A stretch of 32,459 nt of DNA from Candidatus Nealsoniibacteriota bacterium (GCA_016207115.1 JACQQI010000001.1:1-32459); one strand, 5' to 3'; positions 18,585-27,400 are shown, numbered from the stretch's first letter. Program-made: numbers and translations. Notes: generated from the sequence alone by a model not told the origin.

Positions 18585-19556
18585 TTAAAATAATTTTAAA
18601 ACGGCGTTCTCGATGGCCAGCCGCGGATTGGTATTGGTTCTCGATAAAAGATAATTTGTCTCCGCCAGAGAAAAAAGGAAATCCTTGATCCTAAAAAGAG
18701 GAATCTCGGCGGCCGAGCTCAAGAGTTTTCTCTCGGTCGCGGCCAAGCTCTCTTTCTGGATCGCGCCCAGCTTGACCAAAAAGATTAGGCGCAGAGTGTC
18801 CAGCCAAAGCGCTAAATCCGTGTTCAAGTCGTCGTTTTCTTTGACCAGGGTTTCGATTTCACGAAACCAACCGGGTAAATCGTGGCCGAGCCGAGCCGCT
18901 AGCCTTTCAATCTTTTCTTCCGCTTTTTTCAGCTGTTCGGGTTCGAGTAACTGGAGAGCCCGAGTCGGCCGACCGAAAGAAAGACGGTAAATTCTTTCGG
19001 CTAAAGAAGCGACCGCGCCCCGCGAGATCAGGAGATCAATCATTTCTGGCCGCGGCCAAGGGTAAAATCTGATCCCCTGAAGACGGGAAAGAATGGTCGA
19101 AGTTAACAACTCGGGATAATCGCTGATGAGAATCAGGACGGCTTCCCCCCGCGGCTCCTCCAGGGTTTTTAAGAGAGCGGATTGGGCGGGCAGAGAAAGC
19201 CCCTGGAACTGATCGATGATGAGCACCCTGAATTTACCCAGTCCGGGCTTCAAGCTTAACCAGCGGCCCACGTCGCGGATCAGATTAATCTCAGCCTCCT
19301 CGGCCTCGCCCAGGCCATCGATCAAAAAAAGATCGGGGTGCGTCTTCTTGGCTATCTCCTGGCAAGAGAGACAATGACCGCAGGGCCTCTGTTCAAAGTC
19401 GCGGGCCTGGCAGTTTAACAAACGGGCAAACTCCAGGGCCACTTCTTTCTTGCCTAATCCGCGGGGGCCGGCAAATAAATAAGCATGGCTGACTTGGCCC
19501 GATTGAACGGATTTTCTCAGGAACTGCCACTGTTTTCGCTGCTCCCAGATTGTCAC
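18585..19556 (-). CDS. holB: DNA polymerase III delta'/clamp-loader-type ATPase
   Basis: FAGPRGLGKKEVALEFARLL, zinc module CQARDFEQRPCGHCLSC, ALLKTLEEPRGEAVLILIS; GTG start overlapping the mreB TGA (GTGA) is preferred over the longer ORF. Confidence 0.88.
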   Translation of the reverse strand: MTIWEQRKQWQFLRKSVQSGQVSHAYLFAGPRGLGKKEVALEFARLLNCQARDFEQRPCGHCLSCQEIAKKTHPDLFLIDGLGEAEEAEINLIRDVGRWLSLKPGLGKFRVLIIDQFQGLSLPAQSALLKTLEEPRGEAVLILISDYPELLTSTILSRLQGIRFYPWPRPEMIDLLISRGAVASLAERIYRLSFGRPTRALQLLEPEQLKKAEEKIERLAARLGHDLPGWFREIETLVKENDDLNTDLALWLDTLRLIFLVKLGAIQKESLAATERKLLSSAAEIPLFRIKDFLFSLAETNYLLSRTNTNPRLAIENAVLKLF

Positions 19557-20563
19557 TTTTTCGTCATTAAACTTTTCTTGTAAACTTCCAGGTTCTCGGC
19601 GACCACGCCCGTGCCCCGCGCCACGCACAAGAGAGGCTCGTCGGCAACCAGACAAGGCACGCCGATGGAACGTTCAATCAGCTGGTCGAAATTGCGCAGC
19701 AAGGCTCCCCCGCCGGACAAGACGATGCCCTTATCAATGACGTCGGCCGACAACTCGGGCGGAGTTTCTCTCAAAACCTGCTTGATCGTCTGGATAATCT
19801 CCATCAAGACGTCGCTGATGGCCGCGCAGACTTCATTGGAAGAAATCTTGACGGTTTTGGGCAATCCCAGGATGAGATCTCGGCCCCGGATCTGCATTAT
19901 CTTTTCCTCTTTTTCTGGCAAGGCGGTAGCAATGTTGATTTTGATTTCTTCGGCCGTTTGTTCGCCGATGGCCAGATTGTGTTTTTCTTTGATGTAATTC
20001 GCGATGGCTTCATCGATCTTGTCCCCGGCCAGACGGATGGATCCCCAGTTGACGATCCCGCCCAGGGAGATGACGGCCATTTCCGCCGTTCCCCCACCGA
20101 TGTCCACGATCATGTGGCCCGAAGAAGTGCCGATGGGAATCCCGGCGCCGATAGCCGCCAAAATCGGTTCCTTGGCGACATAGACTCCTTTGGCACCGGC
20201 GTTGTTGCCGGCTTCCACCACGGCTCTTCTCTCGGTCGAAGTCACGCCCGCGGGCACACCGATGATCAGTTCGGGTTTGAAAAAACGCGCCATCCGGCTG
20301 GTCCTGTCAATGAAATATTTCAGCATGGCCTGAGTCACCCGAAAATCGGCGATGACCCCGTCTTTGAGTGGCCGGTAGACCTTCAGGGTGTCTGGGGTTT
20401 TGCCGAGCATTTCTTTAGCTTCACGGCCCACGGCCAAAATCCGGTTCTCCAGCAAAGAAACGGCGACGACCGAGGGTTCTTGTAAAATCACCCCTTTGGG
20501 CGGGACAAAAACCACGGAATTACAAGTGCCTAAATCGATGCCGATTTTTCGAACTAGAAACAT
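19553..20563 (-). CDS. mreB: Rod shape-determining protein MreB (copy 2)
   Basis: KIGIDLGTCNSVVFVPPKGVILQEPSVVAV, MIVDIGGGTAEMAVISLGG, GIVLSGGGALLRNFDQL. Confidence 0.95.
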   Translation of the reverse strand: MFLVRKIGIDLGTCNSVVFVPPKGVILQEPSVVAVSLLENRILAVGREAKEMLGKTPDTLKVYRPLKDGVIADFRVTQAMLKYFIDRTSRMARFFKPELIIGVPAGVTSTERRAVVEAGNNAGAKGVYVAKEPILAAIGAGIPIGTSSGHMIVDIGGGTAEMAVISLGGIVNWGSIRLAGDKIDEAIANYIKEKHNLAIGEQTAEEIKINIATALPEKEEKIMQIRGRDLILGLPKTVKISSNEVCAAISDVLMEIIQTIKQVLRETPPELSADVIDKGIVLSGGGALLRNFDQLIERSIGVPCLVADEPLLCVARGTGVVAENLEVYKKSLMTKK

Positions 20564-20630
20564 CTTGGCTGGAATTAAATTCTTTCTGACGTTCTCATCT
20601 TATCTGAAAACCGAGCGGACGTCAAAGCTA

Positions 20631-20661
20631 TTGACAAATAGAACATTTGTACTATTATAAT
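20631..20661 (+). promoter_or_regulatory. Promoter of the 53-aa ORF
   Basis: TTGACA and TATAAT with 19-nt spacing (or TATTAT with 16-nt spacing). Confidence 0.65.
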
Positions 20662-20692
20662 AAATCCCGAACTATTTAGATATGGAGGAAAT

Positions 20693-20854
20693 ATGCTAAG
20701 AGATAAACTGGTCGAAATCCTCAGCCTGCCCCCGGCTGAGATCGAGGCGGCGCTGGAAAAACTAGCCATCGAGGAAGGAACTACGGTGGGAATACTGAGG
20801 GCGCAGCTCTGGGAGGCAGCCGAGGAGGCGCTGAATCCCAAGGAAGAGGAATAA
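20693..20854 (+). CDS. Small orphan acidic protein (53 aa)
   Basis: MLRDKLVEILSLPPAEIEAALEKLAIEEGTTVGILRAQLWEAAEEALNPKEEE; GGAGG 5 nt before ATG; own promoter and terminator. Absent from the supplied ORF track because of its size. Confidence 0.75.
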   Translation: MLRDKLVEILSLPPAEIEAALEKLAIEEGTTVGILRAQLWEAAEEALNPKEEE

Positions 20855-20870
20855 TCTCCAACCCAAAGAA

Positions 20871-20902
20871 GAGCGCCATCCATTGAGATGACGCTCCTTT
20901 AT
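20871..20902 (+). terminator. Terminator of the 53-aa ORF
   Basis: GAGCGCCATC-CATTGA-GATGACGCTC with one C.A mismatch, then CTTTATTTG. Confidence 0.65.
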
Positions 20903-20975
20903 TTGTAGTCTCCGTGTCCGAACCAAGACCCATCTTGCTAAAAGGCAGACCTCAATCTAAAATAAACATTGAACC

Positions 20976-21013
20976 CATAGCGAGCGAAGCTCGATATATC
21001 GCTTTGCGTTATG
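20976..21013. repeat. Family A palindromic repeat, PEGA gene 5' edge
   Basis: CATAGCGAGCGAAGCTCGATATATCGCTTTGCGTTATG; terminal ATG is the start codon. Confidence 0.85.
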
Positions 21014-22408
21014 ACCAAAAGAACTCGAACCCTTCTTTTTTTCTTTTGCTCTTTCTGTTTTCTCATCATCACGCCCTTGGTCGTTTTTTACAACCAAGGC
21101 TATCGTTTTGACCTGACCACTTACCGGATAACCAAAACCGGCGCTCTTTACTTCCGCGTCTCGCCCCGCGACAGCGAAGTTCTGCTCGACGGCCGATTGA
21201 TGAAGAAGACCGATTTCTTCTTTGGCTCGGCCTTGATCGAAAATTTGCTGCCCGGAAACTATTCAGTCGAGATCAGGAAAGAGGGCTATTCCCCTTGGCG
21301 GAAAAACTTGGAAGTCAAAGCCATGGCCGTAACCGAAGCTAATAACGTCGTCCTTTTCCCGGAAAAAAATGATTTCGCCATCTTCGCCAAAGGAGTTGAA
21401 AAGTTCTTTCCCTCTCCTTCGGGTCGGAAAACAATCTTGCAGAAAAGAGACTCTCAGGGACAATACCTGACTCTCTTCGACGCGCAAAGCAACATCGAAA
21501 AAATCTTTCTTCGAGACCGCAGTTTCGCTTCAAAGGCGGCGGCCGTTTCCTTCCTCGATCTGCAGTGGTCGGCCGATTCCCAAAAAATCCTGATCCGAAC
21601 CGTCGTCAATGAAGGAGAAAGACTCTTTTGGGCGGACACGCAGGCCGATCCGGCCAGCCCCGTTGCCTTGGACCTTCTCAATGGTTTCGAAAAAGTCAGC
21701 TTCTCCACCGGCTCTAATCCGGGCCGCCAATTCCTGGGCCTCAAAGAACAAGCTCTTTTCTTTGCCGATCTCGATTCCCGAAAAACCCAAAAAATCATGG
21801 ACCACGTTCTAGCCTTTCAATCCTTCGAGGGCAAAATCTATCTCTTAGATAATACGGGGATCGTTTCCCGCCTCGACAATCCCTTGGCCACGGAAAAACA
21901 GCCCCTGAGCGACACCCCTTTTCCGACCCGGAGCGAGGTTCCCCTGGAACTGCTGGTTTCCCCCTCAAACCTCTTTCTCCGAGAAGAAAACAGCCTCTAT
22001 CGCCTCGATGAGAAAACCCGGTCCTTGGTCAAAATCGTTGATTCCCTCAACGATTTCCAGGTTTCTCCCGACGGAGAGAAATTAGTCTACCTCAACCACG
22101 GCGAAATCTCAGTCTATTTTCTCAAAGAAAAAACCGACCAGCCGCAGAAAAAAGCCGGGGAGAGAATTTTGCTTGCCCGTTTTTCCCAGGACATCGACCG
22201 AGCCTATTGGCTCAATAATAATTATCTCATCTTTAGCGTCGGCGAAAGCCTCAGGATTGGCGAGATCGACGACCGCCCAGCTCTCAACGTCAGGGAAATT
22301 GCCCAGTTCAAAAACCCTCTCCTCTTTTTTCAAAAGAGCGGCGATAATAAAAAAGCTTCGGTTCTCACCGAAGGCAACTTTCTTCTCTCCGCGAATCTCC
22401 TGCCCTGA
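21011..22408 (+). CDS. Membrane-anchored PEGA-domain protein with propeller-like C-terminal region
   Basis: N-terminal TM helix; SPRDSEVLLDGRLMKKTDFFFGSALIENLLPGNYSVEIRKEGYSPWRKNLEV is PEGA-like; WSADSQKIL and VSPDGEKLVYL repeats. Confidence 0.8.
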   Translation: MTKRTRTLLFFFCSFCFLIITPLVVFYNQGYRFDLTTYRITKTGALYFRVSPRDSEVLLDGRLMKKTDFFFGSALIENLLPGNYSVEIRKEGYSPWRKNLEVKAMAVTEANNVVLFPEKNDFAIFAKGVEKFFPSPSGRKTILQKRDSQGQYLTLFDAQSNIEKIFLRDRSFASKAAAVSFLDLQWSADSQKILIRTVVNEGERLFWADTQADPASPVALDLLNGFEKVSFSTGSNPGRQFLGLKEQALFFADLDSRKTQKIMDHVLAFQSFEGKIYLLDNTGIVSRLDNPLATEKQPLSDTPFPTRSEVPLELLVSPSNLFLREENSLYRLDEKTRSLVKIVDSLNDFQVSPDGEKLVYLNHGEISVYFLKEKTDQPQKKAGERILLARFSQDIDRAYWLNNNYLIFSVGESLRIGEIDDRPALNVREIAQFKNPLLFFQKSGDNKKASVLTEGNFLLSANLLP

Positions 22409-22413
22409 CACTC

Positions 22414-23109
22414 TTAAAGAAGCGGCCTTTGGGAGCTCAGCTTCTTTTTGAATTCCGACCAACTCATCTCGTTCGCCGAGGCTTGGCCGCAAATCTCACG
22501 GAATTGGCAAAATTGACATTCTTTGTTACTGGGGAAATCGGCCAGGCGCGCCGGAATGACGTTGCCGTCGATCTTTGTTTTTAGTGCCTGCAAGTCCTGG
22601 AGAAGCTTTTCGGCCCGGGCACGGTCAGAAATGACGACAAACTCCTTTAATTCCTGGGTATCTTTATTGACGTAGAGTAGGATGCCTTTTTGAATGTTGA
22701 AGAAATGGAGGTAGAGCTGGATCTGGTCCAGATTCTCTTCCTTGGGCTGAAGGAGATTCTTGAAGAGGAAACTATTGATGCTCTTGATGTCTAAAACGTA
22801 GAGCTCGTTTTCCCAGGTCAGGATGGCGTCGGCCCGGCCGGAGATGATCTGCTGGGTCGGGACGTTGATTTCCGAAGCTCTCACCAGGCCCAGGCTGAAG
22901 AGCGTGCTCAGAATCAGGCGGTGGATGTAGTCGCCGTGTTCGAACATGCGCAGAACCCGGGCCTCCATTTCTCCCCGCGGCGCCTTCTTGAACTTAAAAA
23001 AAACGGCCCGGGCGCACTTCCCGGCGTCGGTAACGTAAAACCTCGTCTGCTCTCTCTCCTTGCCTTTCTCTCGATCAAGATAAAATTTATCGATCAGCTC
23101 TTTGAGCAT
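22414..23109 (-). CDS. PD-(D/E)XK nuclease, Cas4/RecB-like with Fe-S cysteines
   Basis: GRADAILTWENELYVLDIKS nuclease motif; cysteines at DAGKCARAVF and ECQFCQFREIC. Confidence 0.8.
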   Translation of the reverse strand: MLKELIDKFYLDREKGKEREQTRFYVTDAGKCARAVFFKFKKAPRGEMEARVLRMFEHGDYIHRLILSTLFSLGLVRASEINVPTQQIISGRADAILTWENELYVLDIKSINSFLFKNLLQPKEENLDQIQLYLHFFNIQKGILLYVNKDTQELKEFVVISDRARAEKLLQDLQALKTKIDGNVIPARLADFPSNKECQFCQFREICGQASANEMSWSEFKKKLSSQRPLL

Positions 23110-23143
23110 AGCGATTACGATATATCGGGCTTCGCCCGTTATG
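23107..23143. repeat. Family A palindromic repeat, nuclease gene 5' edge
   Basis: CATAGCGATTACGATATATCGGGCTTCGCCCGTTATG; CAT is the start codon. Confidence 0.85.
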
Positions 23144-23148
23144 AGGGT

Positions 23149-23325
23149 TTAAGGACTGACCGTGTATCTCTGCAAGAAAAGAATGATGATGATAAAAATA
23201 AGGACGCCAATCATCGCCGTCATCCCGAATTCCATCTGCGCGCACTGACCGCCGAAGCGGCAGACGATATAGCCTAGGGCTAAGCAGATGAAAAAGGCAA
23301 TGATGACGAAAATGGGTCCGAACAT
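23149..23325 (-). CDS. Small membrane protein (58 aa)
   Basis: MFGPIFVIIAFFICLALGYIVCRFGGQCAQMEFGMTAMIGVLIFIIIILFLQRYTVSP; two predicted TM helices; not in supplied ORF track. Confidence 0.6.
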   Translation of the reverse strand: MFGPIFVIIAFFICLALGYIVCRFGGQCAQMEFGMTAMIGVLIFIIIILFLQRYTVSP

Positions 23326-23329
23326 GTTT

Positions 23330-23824
23330 TTATCTTTTTTGCCACTGCGGGGCCTTGCGAGCTCTTTTCAAGCCAAATTTCTTTCTTTCTCTCATGCGAG
23401 GATCCCGCGTCAAATAGCCCAATTTCCTCAGCCTCTTGTCAGACTCCGGGACTAATCCCACCAGAATCCGGCTGATTCCCAGACGAACGGCTTCGGCCTG
23501 AGCGTTGATGCCGCCGCCCCGGACGATGATTTCCACGCCCGCTTTCTCCGCCAAACTTTCTTTAAAGAGAACGTCGAAAGCCAACTGCTGTAAAGCCGGG
23601 CTGGGAAAATATTGGCGATAGTCTTTCTGGTTGACCAAAAACTTTTCTTCGCCTTGCGGAAACAAGCGGACTCGAGCCACGGCCGTCTTGCGACGACCGA
23701 TGCTTTCAATGTAACGAGGCTGAGCGGAAAGAGACTCCTTCTTTGTCTTCGCCTTGACCGTTTTCTTTTCGACGGCGGCCTCTTTCTTCGGTTGATTTTT
23801 AGTTTTTGTCTTTTCTTTAACCAT
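23330..23824 (-). CDS. rpsI: 30S ribosomal protein S9
   Basis: YIESIGRRKTAVARVRLFP, C-terminal RDPRMRERKKFGLKRARKAPQWQKR; long Lys-rich N-terminal extension. Confidence 0.98.
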   Translation of the reverse strand: MVKEKTKTKNQPKKEAAVEKKTVKAKTKKESLSAQPRYIESIGRRKTAVARVRLFPQGEEKFLVNQKDYRQYFPSPALQQLAFDVLFKESLAEKAGVEIIVRGGGINAQAEAVRLGISRILVGLVPESDKRLRKLGYLTRDPRMRERKKFGLKRARKAPQWQKR

Positions 23825-24182
23825 TTTGCTGCTTCTTGAATTTCAAATTACGGATAATCTTCTGGCTCAATTTATTGTGAGGCAGCATCCCCAAAACCGC
23901 CCTTCGTAAAACTTCTTCTGGACGGGTCTTCAGGATCTTTTTGACGGGGATGTGTCTTTCCCCTCGGGGATAGCCCGAATGAGAAAAGTATTCTTTCTGG
24001 CTTTCTTTCTTGCCCGTCAAAACCATCTGAGCCACGTTTTCGACAATGACCACTTCCCCACTTTCTTTATAGGGAAGGAAATTGGGGCTTTGCTTTCCCC
24101 TCAAGAGTTGGGCGACCTGGCTGGCCAATCTTCCCAGAGATCGTCCTTGAGCGTTGATGATGTGTGGCTGTGTTTTGATCAT
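23817..24182 (-). CDS. rplM: 50S ribosomal protein L13
   Basis: AQGRSLGRLASQVAQLLRGK, RRAVLGMLPHNKLSQKI. Confidence 0.98.
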   Translation of the reverse strand: MIKTQPHIINAQGRSLGRLASQVAQLLRGKQSPNFLPYKESGEVVIVENVAQMVLTGKKESQKEYFSHSGYPRGERHIPVKKILKTRPEEVLRRAVLGMLPHNKLSQKIIRNLKFKKQQNG

Positions 24183-24529
24183 TTAACCAGTTCGACAATC
24201 GTCATGGCGGCGGCGTCCGAGCTCCGTGGGCCGAGTTTTAAAATTCTCGAATAACCACCTTGTCTCTGTTGATAGCGCGGGCCCAATTCCTTGATCAGCT
24301 TGGTAACGACCCGTTCGGAAAAAAGACGCTGCAAGGCCCGGTGAGAATTGAGGCTCTGTTTTTTGGCCAGGGTAATGGCTTTTTCGACAAAAGGCGCCGT
24401 CTCTTTGGCCCGAGCCCGGGTCGTCTTGATTCTTTCTCTCAAAATCAGATTGGTCGCCAAAATCTTCAGCAAGGCCCGGCGCTGATCTCTTTGTCTGGAT
24501 AATTTTCGTCCTTTCTTGAGTTTATTCAT
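24179..24529 (-). CDS. rplQ: 50S ribosomal protein L17
   Basis: GRKLSRQRDQRRALLKILATNLILRERIKTTRARAKE. Confidence 0.98.
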   Translation of the reverse strand: MNKLKKGRKLSRQRDQRRALLKILATNLILRERIKTTRARAKETAPFVEKAITLAKKQSLNSHRALQRLFSERVVTKLIKELGPRYQQRQGGYSRILKLGPRSSDAAAMTIVELVK

Positions 24530-24540
24530 ATCGCTGACTA

Positions 24541-24603
24541 CCTTCGAGCGAAGCGAGAAGGCTAGGCTTCACTCACCTTCTTCGAAAGGCTAAGCTTTGC
24601 TTA
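24541..24603. repeat. Family B stop-codon-anchored repeats, two copies
   Basis: Minus strand TAAGCAAAGCTTAGCCTTTCGAAGAAGG then TGAGTGAAGCCTAGCCTTCTCGCTTCGCTCGAAGG; first TAA is the rpoA stop. Confidence 0.8.
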
Positions 24604-25377
24604 CTTTTTCGCTTTCTTGGGTTTAGCCTTGGCCGCTTTCTTCGAGGATCTGGGTTTAACTGGTTTTTTCTTCTTGGTCTCGGTCTTTTCTTCGATTACC
24701 AATCCCTGTCCAACTAAGGAAAAATGCTCCACCAGGATTTGCGCGGCCTGACGAACCGCCTCCACCGGCGTCAGGGTCCCGTCGGTTTCCACCTCCAGGC
24801 GTAATTTATCAAAATCGGTTCTCTCGCCCACGCGCATATTCTCCACCTGATAGCCGACTTTGCGAACCGGAGTGAAAATGGCATCGACGAGGATTTCGCC
24901 GATATTCAGCTTCCCTCTTTTCCTTTTTTCTCGAGGCAAATAACCAATCCCTTTTTCCACTTCGATCTCAATTTCCAAATCAGCGGATTTGCTGGTCAAG
25001 CTGGCGAGGTGCTCGTCTTTATTGACCAACTCCAGCTGCGAGGGCAGATTAAAGTCTTTTCCCTTAACCTCTTTTTCTCCCTTGACTCGCAGGGTAGCTT
25101 TTTGCGGTTCATCCGAAAAGACTTTAAACCTCAATTTCTTCAAATTGAGCATGATCTGGATGACGTCTTCCATGACGCCGGGCAGGGTAGAAAATTCATG
25201 GGAAACCCCCTTGATCTTCATTTTGGTGACGGCCGCGCCCGGCAAGGAAGAAATGAGAACCCGCCTCAGACTGTTGCCGACGGTCACGCCGTAACCTGGA
25301 TAGAGGGCTTCGACCTCGAAGACGGCTTGATTATCCTTTTCCGCGACGACTTTGGGCTGAGAAAACAAAGGAATCAT
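24601..25377 (-). CDS. rpoA: RNA polymerase alpha subunit, N-terminal domain only
   Basis: LYPGYGVTVGNSLRRVLISSLPGAAVT, ILVEHFSLVGQG; then Lys-rich tail instead of alpha-CTD. Confidence 0.97.
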   Translation of the reverse strand: MIPLFSQPKVVAEKDNQAVFEVEALYPGYGVTVGNSLRRVLISSLPGAAVTKMKIKGVSHEFSTLPGVMEDVIQIMLNLKKLRFKVFSDEPQKATLRVKGEKEVKGKDFNLPSQLELVNKDEHLASLTSKSADLEIEIEVEKGIGYLPREKRKRGKLNIGEILVDAIFTPVRKVGYQVENMRVGERTDFDKLRLEVETDGTLTPVEAVRQAAQILVEHFSLVGQGLVIEEKTETKKKKPVKPRSSKKAAKAKPKKAKK

Positions 25378-25423
25378 ATTGTTAAGTTAATGATTATCTC
25401 GCTCTAGCGAGACTAAGCTTGGC

Positions 25424-26071
25424 TTATCTCGAATAAAACTCAAAAATGGTTGGGATTTCCGCCGGCAAGCTGCCCAGATCGAGAACCGGATCAGACAAAA
25501 CTTTGGCCGAGAGAGTCTGGGGGTTGACCTGCAACCACTCCGGCGCCTTCTGTTTTTTGATCAGCTGAGCGACATTTTGGAAAACCTTCTTGACGACTTT
25601 CTGTGGTTTGAGAGAAATCTCATCACCTTTCTTCACTTGATAGGAAGGCACATCGACATTGCGATTATTGACTCGGAAATAGCCGTGCGAGACCAACTGC
25701 CGGGCCAAGGCGCGAGAATTGACCAGACCCATCCGGAAGACAACGTTGTCGAGGCGGGATTCCAATCTCTTGACCAGAAGCAAGGTGGCGTCCTCTTCTT
25801 TTCCTTTCTGGGCGCTCTTGGTTTTATTCAGGATCTCTTTGACGTATTTCTTGAATTGTTTTTCTCCCAAGCCGTACCACGCCTTGAGTTTTTGCTTCTC
25901 CTTCAATTCTTTGCCGTATTCCGAGACCGAACCCCGCCGCCTTTTTTTCTTCATCCCGGGCGGGACCGGCCTTTTAATCATGGCGCATTTCGGAGAAAAA
26001 CAACGTTCACCTCTCAAAAAGAGTTTAGCGCCTTGCCTCCGACAAATTTTACACTTGGCGTCTAATGGCAT
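25424..26071 (-). CDS. rpsD: 30S ribosomal protein S4
   Basis: CKICRRQGAKLFLRGERCFSPKCAM, LESRLDNVVFRMGLVNSRALARQLVSHGYFRVN; start set at MPLDAKC. Confidence 0.97.
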   Translation of the reverse strand: MPLDAKCKICRRQGAKLFLRGERCFSPKCAMIKRPVPPGMKKKRRRGSVSEYGKELKEKQKLKAWYGLGEKQFKKYVKEILNKTKSAQKGKEEDATLLLVKRLESRLDNVVFRMGLVNSRALARQLVSHGYFRVNNRNVDVPSYQVKKGDEISLKPQKVVKKVFQNVAQLIKKQKAPEWLQVNPQTLSAKVLSDPVLDLGSLPAEIPTIFEFYSR

Positions 26072-26081
26072 GTTTTTGGCT

Positions 26082-26528
26082 TTAAACTCGCCGGACCTTG
26101 GGCGGACGGCAACCATTGTGGGGAACGGGGGTCGCGTCCTTGATAGAAAGAATTTCTAATCCGCGACCGGCCAAAGACCGCAGGGCCGACTCTCTGCCCG
26201 AACCGATTCCTTTAATAATGATCCAAACCTTGCCCACGCCAATCTTCTTGGCTCTTTCGGCCAGGGCCTCGGCCACCTTCGAAGCGGCGAAGGGGGTTGA
26301 TTTCTTGGTTCCTTTAAAGCCCAGGTTGCCGGCGCTGACCCAAGTCAAAACGTTGCCCCTCAGATCAGTCAGGGTAAGGATGGTATTGTTGTAAGTCGAA
26401 TTGACGTAAACCAATCCTTCGTCAATGCCCAAACTCGCCTTTTGAGATAGGGCGGCTTCTTCTTTCTGGCCGGCGGCCGCGGCTCCGATCGCCGGTTCAG
26501 CTTTGGTGATAATGCGTTTCTTACCCAT
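26082..26528 (-). CDS. rpsK: 30S ribosomal protein S11
   Basis: [58 protein letters not shown]. Confidence 0.98.
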   Translation of the reverse strand: MGKKRIITKAEPAIGAAAAGQKEEAALSQKASLGIDEGLVYVNSTYNNTILTLTDLRGNVLTWVSAGNLGFKGTKKSTPFAASKVAEALAERAKKIGVGKVWIIIKGIGSGRESALRSLAGRGLEILSIKDATPVPHNGCRPPKVRRV

Positions 26529-26536
26529 GTTCTAAA

Positions 26537-26926
26537 TTAAGTTGGTTCGGCGGCTGGTTTGCGGCCGGAACCAACGGTTTTGCGGACGTTGCCTCGAACC
26601 GTGCGCGTGTTAGTCTTGGTCCTCTGGCCTCGAACCGGCAGCTTTTTGGCGTGCCTCAGGCCGCGCCAAGCGCCGATATCCTTTAGGCGCTTGATGTTCG
26701 TCATAACCTGACGACGCAAATCGCCTTCGGTCTTGTAATTTTTCTCGATCAGTTCTTTCAAGCGATTCAACTCGGCGGGGGTCAAATCGGCCGCTTTTTT
26801 ATCCAAGGGGATTCCCGCCTCTCGCAAAGTCTTCCGACTCAAAGACCGACCGATGCCGTAGATATAGGTCAGAGCGATCTCGATATGTTTTTGTTCTGGA
26901 ATATTGATCCCGAGCAGACGCGGCAT
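26537..26926 (-). CDS. rpsM: 30S ribosomal protein S13
   Basis: GINIPEQKHIEIALTYIYGIGRSLS, GAWRGLRHAKKLPVRGQRTKTNTRT. Confidence 0.98.
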   Translation of the reverse strand: MPRLLGINIPEQKHIEIALTYIYGIGRSLSRKTLREAGIPLDKKAADLTPAELNRLKELIEKNYKTEGDLRRQVMTNIKRLKDIGAWRGLRHAKKLPVRGQRTKTNTRTVRGNVRKTVGSGRKPAAEPT

Positions 26927-26931
26927 GGTTG

Positions 26932-27045
26932 TTACCCTTGTCTCATCTTATGTTTCGGATTCTGGCAAATTAAATAGACTCTCCTTTTCCGGCGAATTAT
27001 TTTACAGTGATTGCAAATTTTCTTGACCGATGGTTTGATTTTCAT
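26932..27045 (-). CDS. rpmJ: 50S ribosomal protein L36
   Basis: [37 protein letters not shown]. Confidence 0.97.
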   Translation of the reverse strand: MKIKPSVKKICNHCKIIRRKRRVYLICQNPKHKMRQG

Positions 27046-27046
27046 T

Positions 27047-27316
27047 TTATCGCCTCCGATTGTAATTCCGCACCGAACCCGTAAAGGTCGATTCCCGATA
27101 GACGATGCGGCCCTTTTTCTCGTCATAGGGGCTCGTTTCCACCTGGACGTTATCGCCCACCAAGATTTTGATCCGGTTTATCCTCAGTTTGCCCGAAAGA
27201 TGGGCTAAGATTTCCAGCCCATCCTCCAGCTGAACTCGAAAATGAGTACTAGGCAGGGCCTCGAGGACAACTCCTTTCTTTCTTATCCTTGGAATTATTT
27301 TTGGACTCTGAATCAT
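27047..27316 (-). CDS. infA: Translation initiation factor IF-1
   Basis: [51 protein letters not shown]; upstream of rpmJ. Confidence 0.94.
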   Translation of the reverse strand: MIQSPKIIPRIRKKGVVLEALPSTHFRVQLEDGLEILAHLSGKLRINRIKILVGDNVQVETSPYDEKKGRIVYRESTFTGSVRNYNRRR

Positions 27317-27400
27317 TAAGGACCAGAATTAACTCCCCCGATGGGGAGTACGCTTCGTCAATCATATAGGAAGCGGAGCTCGATATGCCGTATCCGTTAT

